From NCBI GenBank assembly GCA_913041775.1, contig CAJWJW010000029.1, positions 1-11,082 on the forward strand: DNA of 11,082 nt, read 5' to 3'. This DNA comes from an uncultured Flavobacteriales bacterium (GTDB taxonomy: Bacteria > Bacteroidota > Bacteroidia > Flavobacteriales > UBA7430). Position 1 is the stretch's first letter, and each line of letters starts with the position of its first letter. The translations under genes were made by a program, and so were the position numbers. The notes beneath the pieces were generated by a model, which worked only from the letters and a program-made list of their open reading frames with translations, was not told the DNA's origin and ran no database searches. Below are positions 1 to 5,315 of the stretch, piece by piece.

Positions 1-590
1 TCCCATTCTTAGTAACTGAAGAAACTATTGGAACTGACGATATGTCTTCTAGTAACAGAATTGCTGAAAATGAAAATGGTGTTATGATTACTCAAGCACA
101 CATCGACAATAATCTTATGTATGTAGATTTAGTTGCAACAACTCTTCAACCAGGTGTATACTATGCATGTGTTGAATTGTACAACGGACCTAACGAAGAC
201 GACCGTGTTTATGTTTTAGATGATGAAACAGTAGCACAACCTGGTAATGCTTCAATGTTCCACTATATAGATGATGCTATTAACTATACAAATGGTACAG
301 CAGCTGCTGTTCGTTTAGCAATAGACGACTATGTTGGTTTAGACGAAGCAAACGCTGCTTTATTTTCTGTATCTCCAAACCCTTCAAATGGTGTATTTAC
401 TGTTATTGCTAACAATGAAGACAACTATACTTTAGAAATAATTAATGTATTAGGTGAAGTAGTTTCTACTAAATCTATCGAAGGTTCAATGAATGAAACT
501 GTAAACGTTTCTGAATTAAATGCAGGTGTTTACTTTGTAAAAGTATCTACTGCAACTTCTCAAAATGTTCAAAGAGTAGTGATCAAGTAA
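1..590 (+). CDS. T9SS type A sorting domain-containing secreted protein, 3' end (5' partial)
   Basis: The reading frame is already open at base 3 (it begins Pro-Phe-Leu-Val-Thr), with no stop before the Met codon at 42, so the gene starts outside the window. That internal Met should not be taken as the start. The last 75 or so residues form a typical type IX secretion sorting domain: a Phe-Ser-Val-Ser-Pro-Asn-Pro-Ser-x-Gly opening, a central Asn-Val-Leu-Gly-Glu-Val-Val segment, then Leu-Asn-Ala-Gly-Val-Tyr-Phe-Val-Lys-Val and a basic ending (Gln-Arg-Val-Val-Ile-Lys). In this family the domain directs export across the outer membrane and is removed when the protein is attached to the surface or released. 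The visible upstream part is acidic and rich in Asp, Asn, Thr and Tyr, like surface beta-sandwich modules, but I do not recognise a catalytic domain. The passenger function cannot be told from this fragment. Confidence 0.93.
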   Translation, partial: PFLVTEETIGTDDMSSSNRIAENENGVMITQAHIDNNLMYVDLVATTLQPGVYYACVELYNGPNEDDRVYVLDDETVAQPGNASMFHYIDDAINYTNGTAAAVRLAIDDYVGLDEANAALFSVSPNPSNGVFTVIANNEDNYTLEIINVLGEVVSTKSIEGSMNETVNVSELNAGVYFVKVSTATSQNVQRVVIK

Positions 591-610
591 TTGATTTAAG
601 CTCTAACGTT

Positions 611-643
611 AAAATGCCTCAGCTTTGCTGAGGCATTTTTTTT
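611..643 (+). terminator. Rho-independent terminator after the T9SS substrate gene
   Basis: A perfect 11-bp stem (613-623 with 627-637, GC-rich core GCCTCAGC) has a 3-base TTT loop. Two further A-T pairs (611-612 with 638-639) extend it, and the T-run continues to 643. It lies 21 bases after the stop codon. The A-run on the 5' side means it could also work on the minus strand, but no minus-strand gene ends here. Confidence 0.93.
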
Positions 644-696
644 GTTTTAAATCGAGAGTAGTCACAATAAATTTACAAGAACCGAATACTAATAAT

Positions 697-704
697 TATA
701 TTTG
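697..704 (+). promoter_or_regulatory. Bacteroidota -7 box before the TSUP exporter gene
   Basis: TATATTTG matches the Bacteroidota -7 consensus TAnnTTTG exactly and ends 17 bases before the ATG at 722. It is followed by AAGTCTTAAA, a leader shared with two other promoters in the window. A purine-rich AAAGGA (712-717) precedes the start. I see no clear -33 TTG element. Confidence 0.6.
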
Positions 705-721
705 AAGTCTTAAAGGAAACA

Positions 722-1501
722 ATGGAATTAGCTTGGTACTTCTACCCTCTTTTTTTTCTTGCTGGATTACTAGCAGGTATTATAAATACACTTGCTGGAA
801 ATGGCTCGGTGTTTACCCTTAGCCTATTATTGTTTACGGGGATGCCTGCAGGTTTAGCAAATGGAACAAACAGACTTGGTGGATTTGTACAATGTTTAGT
901 TAGCGTAATTACATTTAGAAAAGCAGAAAAATTTAAACCTTTACTAAAAGAGAGCTTATGGTTAATGATTCCAACCATCCTGGGAACTGTATTTGGTGCT
1001 AATTCAGCAATACAAGTATCAGATGAGTTTCTTACCAAGGTTATAGGCTACTTAATGATCTTTACTCTAGCTATTGTGTTACTTAAGCCTAAGAAATGGT
1101 TAATAGAAACTGCTGAGAGAAAAGACAATAAATCAATACTAAACTTTATTATATTTTTTGCTATCGGTTGGTATGCAGGATTCATACAAATGGGTATGGG
1201 GATATTATTTTTAGCCTCTCTAGTCCTTATCTCAAAATACAGCATAATTGACGCCAATTTTATTAAAATTATTATTTGTGCGGCATTACTGTTCCCAGCA
1301 CTATTTATTTATATGTATAACGACCAAATAGTATGGCTACCTGCACTATCATTATCATTGGGGCAAGGTTTAGGAGGATGGTTTGCTACAAAATTCACGC
1401 TCGAAAACAAAAAATCAAGCCTTTGGGTAAGACGACTACTAATCGTAATGATATCTTTGGCAATTGTAAAACTATTTAATCTACACGAATACATTTTCTA
1501 A
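722..1501 (+). CDS. TSUP (TauE/SafE) family membrane transporter
   Basis: This 259-residue integral membrane protein has about eight hydrophobic segments, as expected for TSUP permeases. Family marks are visible in both halves. Near residues 13-33 the first helix runs into an Ala-Gly-Asn-Gly-Ser-Val motif (usually Ala-Gly-Gly-Gly-Ser), followed by Ala-Asn-Gly-Thr-Asn-Arg at 46-51. The second half repeats the pattern with Gly-Trp-Tyr-Ala-Gly-Phe-Ile-Gln-Met-Gly at 149-158. Members export sulfite, sulfoacetate or other organosulfur anions across the inner membrane; the substrate here cannot be read from sequence. The ATG at 722 follows a -7 box and an AAAGGA ribosome-binding site. The stop codon shares its last base with the start of the next gene (TAATG), so the two are almost certainly cotranscribed and translationally coupled. 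Confidence 0.9.
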   Translation: MELAWYFYPLFFLAGLLAGIINTLAGNGSVFTLSLLLFTGMPAGLANGTNRLGGFVQCLVSVITFRKAEKFKPLLKESLWLMIPTILGTVFGANSAIQVSDEFLTKVIGYLMIFTLAIVLLKPKKWLIETAERKDNKSILNFIIFFAIGWYAGFIQMGMGILFLASLVLISKYSIIDANFIKIIICAALLFPALFIYMYNDQIVWLPALSLSLGQGLGGWFATKFTLENKKSSLWVRRLLIVMISLAIVKLFNLHEYIF

Positions 1502-2241
1502 TGGACAAAGATTGGTTTGTAAATTGGTTTAACACCAGCTATTATCACACGCTTTATCAACATAGAGACGAGGCAGAAGCATGTCGATTTATTGATAATC
1601 TATGTGAGCATCTAAAAATTAAGCAAGGTGCTAAGATCTTAGATTTGGCTTGTGGAAAAGGAAGACACTCTATACACCTAGCTAAAAAGGGATTTCAGAC
1701 TACAGGAGTAGATTTAGCTCCAGAGAGTATACTAAAAGCGAAAGCTTCCAGTGTATCGAATGTTACCTTTGAGGTTCACGATATGCGTATGGCTTTTAAA
1801 GAAAATGAATTTGATTTTGTTTTCAATTTATTTACAAGCTTTGGCTATTTTAAAAATCAGCTCGAGAACATTGAAGTATTAAAAGGTATAGCTATAAACC
1901 TTAAAGAAAATGCCTGTTTTGTTATAGATTTCTTGAATGCAGAAAAAGTAATTAAGAACTTGGTTGCAACAGAAAACAAAACCATAGATGGTATTGACTT
2001 CGAACTCAAAAGAACCTTCGATGGAGTTAACATAACAAAAGACATTATAGTAAAAGATAACAACCAAACTTATAATTATCAGGAAAATGTATCCGCATTT
2101 TCACTTGCGAATATGCAAGAGATGGCAACAAAATCAGGATTACAAATTTCTGATACATTTGGCGATTACGATTTAAACCCATTTAATGTAAATAGCTCTG
2201 ACAGATTAATATTAGTGATGATGTTAAAATTTAATCAATAA
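1501..2241 (+). CDS. Class I SAM-dependent methyltransferase
   Basis: This 246-residue soluble protein has the Rossmann-type methyltransferase core. Motif I is Ile-Leu-Asp-Leu-Ala-Cys-Gly-Lys-Gly-Arg-His at 46-56, which binds S-adenosylmethionine. The acidic residue after strand beta-2 is Asp71 in Thr-Gly-Val-Asp-Leu-Ala. Phe-Glu-Val-His-Asp-Met-Arg starts near 91 and corresponds to motif II/III. The Cys-Gly-Lys-Gly-Arg-His form is typical of small-molecule methyltransferases (Methyltransf_25/11 type, related to TehB-like and ubiquinone-type enzymes). The acceptor is unknown. The start overlaps the stop of the TSUP gene by one base, so translation is probably by re-initiation. No terminator is visible in the 69 bases that follow. 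The pairing with an anion exporter may be functional but gives no substrate. Confidence 0.9.
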   Translation: MDKDWFVNWFNTSYYHTLYQHRDEAEACRFIDNLCEHLKIKQGAKILDLACGKGRHSIHLAKKGFQTTGVDLAPESILKAKASSVSNVTFEVHDMRMAFKENEFDFVFNLFTSFGYFKNQLENIEVLKGIAINLKENACFVIDFLNAEKVIKNLVATENKTIDGIDFELKRTFDGVNITKDIIVKDNNQTYNYQENVSAFSLANMQEMATKSGLQISDTFGDYDLNPFNVNSSDRLILVMMLKFNQ

Positions 2242-2282
2242 TATTTACCCAGATCATAGGGATAAAAAACACATTTTCTTAT

Positions 2283-2290
2283 TATATTTG
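2283..2290 (+). promoter_or_regulatory. Bacteroidota -7 box before the ZIP-maf pair
   Basis: TATATTTG exactly matches TAnnTTTG and ends 20 bases before the ATG at 2311. The following ACAGTCTTAAAATTT (2291-2305) is identical to the leader before the carboxyltransferase gene at 6783. The AGGA at 2306-2309 sits almost against the ATG, too close for a classical Shine-Dalgarno site. Confidence 0.6.
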
Positions 2291-2310
2291 ACAGTCTTAA
2301 AATTTAGGAA

Positions 2311-3006
2311 ATGACCTATTTAGTATTAATCGCATCAGTATTAATTGGTGTGTTTTTAGTTGAAGTATTAAATGACTTAAAAGCAAGTGCTATAAAATTG
2401 CTCTTGGCTTTTTCTGGGGCTTATTTATTTGCCATTTCAGTTTTTCATCTACTACCAGAAGTCTATACAGGCGATGGGAAAAGGATTGGATTATTCCTTT
2501 TAATAGGGTTTATTTTACAAATAGTCTTAGAGTTTTTCTCACAAGGAATAGAACATGGCCATGGGCATTTACAAAACAAAACTATCCCTATTTCTATGCT
2601 CATCAGTTTGGCAATCCATGCCTATTTAGAAGGAATGCCATTGGGTGGTATAGAACATCATGGACACCACCACGGAGACTTTGAAGACTCGTTGCTTACG
2701 GGAATCGCATTACATAAAATACCCGTAACCATTGTATTAATGAGCCTTTTTGCTCAAGCTGGATTTTCGAAAACAAAATCTTTTTTACTCATTGGTGTAT
2801 TTGCCATAATGGCTCCATTAGGAACTTTATCGGGTGACTTAGTACAAGAGTTGAGCTACTATCACCGTGAGATAATGGCTGTTGTTGTAGGGATTTTCTT
2901 CCATATCTCTACAACTATATTATTTGAAACCTCAGAAGCGCATAAATTTAATATTCAAAAATTATTAGCAATTGCGCTTGGGTCAATTTTAGCTTGGATG
3001 GTTTAA
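2311..3006 (+). CDS. ZIP family divalent metal transporter
   Basis: This 231-residue inner-membrane protein has about seven to eight hydrophobic segments and the histidine marks of ZIP transporters, which import Zn2+, Fe2+ or related ions. His46 lies in His-Leu-Leu-Pro-Glu at the end of the second helix. The TM4 metal motif is His103-Ala-Tyr-Leu-Glu107-Gly. The TM5 motif is His135-Lys-Ile-Pro-Val-Thr. Two His-rich stretches (residues 81-86 and 115-121) lie in loops and probably capture metal. In TM5 the usual Glu after Pro (HxxPE) is Val, so the second metal site may be altered. The gene has its own promoter and is followed after 17 bases by maf, with which it probably shares a transcript. 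The ATG at 2311 begins directly with the first hydrophobic helix, as expected. Confidence 0.88.
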   Translation: MTYLVLIASVLIGVFLVEVLNDLKASAIKLLLAFSGAYLFAISVFHLLPEVYTGDGKRIGLFLLIGFILQIVLEFFSQGIEHGHGHLQNKTIPISMLISLAIHAYLEGMPLGGIEHHGHHHGDFEDSLLTGIALHKIPVTIVLMSLFAQAGFSKTKSFLLIGVFAIMAPLGTLSGDLVQELSYYHREIMAVVVGIFFHISTTILFETSEAHKFNIQKLLAIALGSILAWMV

Positions 3007-3023
3007 CAATATTACTAGGTACT

Positions 3024-3599
3024 ATGAAATCAATAATACTAGCATCTCAATCTCCTAGAAGAAAAGAAATTTTAAGTTTATTAAACCTGGAATTTACGGT
3101 AGAGGTTAAATCTATTGACGAAATTTTCCCAAAGGATTTGAAAACTTCGAAGGTTGCAGAATATTTAGCAAAGTTAAAAGCATCAGTATTTACCAACATT
3201 AAAGATGAACAAGTAATTATAACTGCAGATACGGTGGTTATTCTTAACGATACAATACTTGGGAAACCAAAAGACAAAGCAGAAGCTACAGAGATGTTAC
3301 ATCGTTTGTCTAATAGGGGTCATGAAGTTATTACAGGAGTCTGTTTGAAATCTGCTCAAAAGTCAATCGCCTTCTCCTCTAGTACAAAAGTTTATTTCAA
3401 GGACTTAACAGACGCCGAAATTGACTATTATATAGAAAACTATAAACCTTATGATAAAGCGGGGTCTTATGGTATACAAGAATGGATTGGAGCTATAGGA
3501 ATCACTAAAATTGAGGGTTCGTATTTTAACGTAGTCGGTCTACCTATTCAGGAATTAAACGAACAATTAAAAAAATTTAGCACCATTCTAAGCGATTAA
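3024..3599 (+). CDS. maf: Maf-like nucleoside triphosphate pyrophosphatase
   Basis: This 191-residue protein has all Maf motifs in order: the phosphate-binding Ala-Ser-Gln-Ser-Pro-Arg-Arg near the N-terminus (residues 7-13), Ala-Asp-Thr-Val-Val at 68-72 with catalytic Asp69, Gly-Lys-Pro around 80-82, Asn-Arg-Gly-His-Glu-Val-Ile-Thr-Gly-Val near 97-106, and Asp-Lys-Ala-Gly-Ser-Tyr-Gly-Ile-Gln (144-152) with Gly-Ser-Tyr-Phe-Asn-Val-Val-Gly-Leu-Pro-Ile. Maf enzymes hydrolyse non-canonical or surplus nucleotides (dTTP/UTP and modified forms) to monophosphate plus pyrophosphate. The residue pattern is of the dTTP/UTP subgroup rather than the m7GTP subgroup (inference). I chose the ATG at 3024 because Met-Lys-x-Ile-Ile-Leu-Ala-Ser is the normal Maf start and AGGT lies at 3017-3020. 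An upstream in-frame ATG at 2994 would overlap the ZIP gene and add ten unconserved residues. The stop is only two bases from the end of the opposing gene. Confidence 0.95.
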   Translation: MKSIILASQSPRRKEILSLLNLEFTVEVKSIDEIFPKDLKTSKVAEYLAKLKASVFTNIKDEQVIITADTVVILNDTILGKPKDKAEATEMLHRLSNRGHEVITGVCLKSAQKSIAFSSSTKVYFKDLTDAEIDYYIENYKPYDKAGSYGIQEWIGAIGITKIEGSYFNVVGLPIQELNEQLKKFSTILSD

Positions 3600-3601
3600 A
3601 T

Positions 3602-5155
3602 CTACCAGTCAATTGGTTGATAATCTTTTAAGAATTTACCACACCAGTGTTTTCCTGTATTTATCCCATCAATTAATGGATCGAGTACTCGAGCCGCACC
3701 ATCAACAATATCTAAAGGAGGCTGAAAATCGTGTTCCTTTACCTTCTTATCAGAAAGCTCAACCGGATCTTCATCGGTTACCCAACCAGTATCTACCGCA
3801 TTCATATACACACCATGTTTAGCAAAACTAGCTGCAGAAGTATGCGTAAGCATATTTAAAGCTGCTTTAGCCATATTCGTATGCGGATGACGATCTTCCT
3901 TCTTAAACCTATGAAATTTACCTTCCATTGCAGAAACATTAATTATATGTTTCATACCAGTATTCTCTTTTTTCATGAGGATGGAGAGACGGTTACACAA
4001 AACAAAAGGAGCTACAGAGTTAACCAACTGAACCTCTATCATCTCAGTAGTTTCAATTTCTCCTAGCCTCAATCTCCAACTATTGGTTTTACGTAAATCT
4101 ACCTGCTGTAAGTCCACATCTAAATCGCCTTCCGGGAAAACTTCTGCTGGTCGTAAAGAATTATCGAAACTATAAGGTATTTGTGACAATTGAGCAGAAG
4201 AACTTAAACCGATACCAGGTTCTGGACCATGCCATGCAACAGGCAAAGTATTGTTTTCGTTATCAGTAGATAAATTACTTAAAGCATTCAATTCGTTTAC
4301 ACAAAAGTTATGATCTTTTAAAAGCTCTTTTGCATATGTTGGAAGTTCCTCAAAAGTAGTCTCCTCATTATTCATTAGGTGACGGTAAAATCCTGCAGGA
4401 CGACGAACTGTTTGAGCTGCATTATTGATAAGTATATCTAGCCTATTGTACTGTTTTTCTATGAAATTACAAAAGATTTCTACACTTGGTATATGTCTTA
4501 AATCGAGTCCATGTATTTTTAAACGATGTCCCCATTCAGAGAAATCGTCTTCCTTAGAAAATCGTAAAGAAGAATCTACAGGGAAACGTGTAGTAGCGAC
4601 TACAGTAGCGCCAGCACGAAGTAAGATTAGAGTAATGTGGTAACCAATTTTTAAGCGAGAACCAGTAACTACAGCAACTTGTCCTGATAAATCGGCTGTC
4701 TGAAAACGTTTAGCATAATTATAGTGACCACAGTCTGGACACATAGTATCGTAAAAATGATGAAGTTTAGTGAATAGAGTCTTACATACATAACAATTAC
4801 GTGGAGATTCTAATTCGGTATCAGATTCGAGCGTTTCTTTTGAAACGGTAAGTAATTTAGGCGCAACAAAAATACTCGATTCTCGTGCAGAACGAATCCC
4901 TGTTTCTTTACGTGCATGCTTATCACGTTCATTTATCTTTCGCTTTGCAGCTTTCTTAGAATCTTTCCTACGCCTATTCTGTTCATCTTTATTAGGACGA
5001 GATAATAAACCTGCAACTTTCACTAATGCAACACGTTTATCTTCAGAAAGGTCGAATAAAGTATCAGTATTTTCTACCAAATGTTCAAGCACAGAAATAC
5101 ACTTATCTATTTCTTCTTGTCGGAAAGATGGAGGATTTTCTTCGTTTGCTAGCAT
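3602..5155 (-). CDS. Atypical short-chain dehydrogenase/reductase with N-terminal Cys-pair (zinc-ribbon-like) module
   Basis: A 517-residue protein, twice the length of a normal SDR. From the ATG at 5155, residues 1-60 are helical and acidic, about 61-75 are very Lys/Arg-rich, and a Cys-x2-Cys pair at 121/124 and a second at 139/142 look like a zinc ribbon. A Rossmann domain follows: Thr-Gly-Ser-Arg-Leu-Lys-Ile-Gly at 164-171 (the usual TGxxxGxG has Lys for the middle Gly), Asn-Asn-Ala-Ala at 244-247, Ser408 in Val-Ser-Ala-Met-Glu-Gly, and Lys430 of the YxxxK motif. The Tyr position (426) is Thr. About 160 residues separate NNAA from the catalytic Ser, leaving an extra block of roughly 100 residues. 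The ending resembles normal SDRs (Asp-Thr-Gly-Trp-Val-Thr). I recall similar large SDRs with a TGxRxKIG loop in fungi and amoebae; the substrate is unknown. A possible TTG start at 5176 falls inside the -7 box, so ATG 5155 is preferred. Confidence 0.85.
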   Translation of the reverse strand: MLANEENPPSFRQEEIDKCISVLEHLVENTDTLFDLSEDKRVALVKVAGLLSRPNKDEQNRRRKDSKKAAKRKINERDKHARKETGIRSARESSIFVAPKLLTVSKETLESDTELESPRNCYVCKTLFTKLHHFYDTMCPDCGHYNYAKRFQTADLSGQVAVVTGSRLKIGYHITLILLRAGATVVATTRFPVDSSLRFSKEDDFSEWGHRLKIHGLDLRHIPSVEIFCNFIEKQYNRLDILINNAAQTVRRPAGFYRHLMNNEETTFEELPTYAKELLKDHNFCVNELNALSNLSTDNENNTLPVAWHGPEPGIGLSSSAQLSQIPYSFDNSLRPAEVFPEGDLDVDLQQVDLRKTNSWRLRLGEIETTEMIEVQLVNSVAPFVLCNRLSILMKKENTGMKHIINVSAMEGKFHRFKKEDRHPHTNMAKAALNMLTHTSAASFAKHGVYMNAVDTGWVTDEDPVELSDKKVKEHDFQPPLDIVDGAARVLDPLIDGINTGKHWCGKFLKDYQPIDW

Positions 5156-5173
5156 CAAAATAATATTTGGTTG

Positions 5174-5181
5174 CAAATATA
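5174..5181 (-). promoter_or_regulatory. Bacteroidota -7 box for the minus-strand SDR gene
   Basis: On the minus strand the sequence reads TATATTTG, an exact TAnnTTTG match ending 18 bases before the ATG at 5155. That spacing agrees with the other promoters in the window. A transcript starting a few bases downstream would exclude the upstream TTG codon (5176-5174), which decides the start of the SDR. Confidence 0.6.
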
Positions 5182-5259
5182 CTTATTAGAATAGGGACTC
5201 ATTTAGAAATTTTATATTTATATTTATAATCAAATTCTAGAAACCTACTCTATTTTATC

Positions 5260-5303
5260 ATTTCAATCTAACGGTATGATTATTGAAATGCACGCATTGA
5301 AAT
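5260..5303 (+). promoter_or_regulatory. Possible operator: three ATTGAAAT half-sites before the hydrolase gene
   Basis: ATTTCAAT at 5260-5267 is the exact inverse of ATTGAAAT at 5282-5289 and 5296-5303. The two direct copies are 14 bases apart; the inverted copy is 22 bases (start to start) before the first. The last ends 12 bases before the ATG at 5316. No good TAnnTTTG box lies at the usual distance here, unlike most other genes in the window, so control by a dedicated regulator is possible. AT-rich 8-mers can recur by chance. Confidence 0.3.
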
Positions 5304-5315
5304 AAGGATTAAGCT

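Noticed and set aside
42..44. Met codon at 42 as the start of the T9SS protein
   Set aside because: The frame is open to the window edge with protein-like sequence before it, and there is no promoter or ribosome site upstream.
742..1038. 98-residue minus-strand open frame opposite the TSUP gene
   Set aside because: It is the reverse shadow of conserved membrane-protein codons and shows no family features of its own.
2994..3023. Upstream ATG for maf
   Set aside because: It would overlap the ZIP gene by 13 bases and add ten residues not found in Maf proteins. The ATG at 3024 begins exactly where the conserved N-terminus does.
5205..5260. AT-rich TATATTTA repeats as an origin or insertion boundary
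   Set aside because: Simple AT-rich sequence is common in intergenic DNA of such genomes; no DnaA-box cluster, terminal repeat or target-site duplication is visible.
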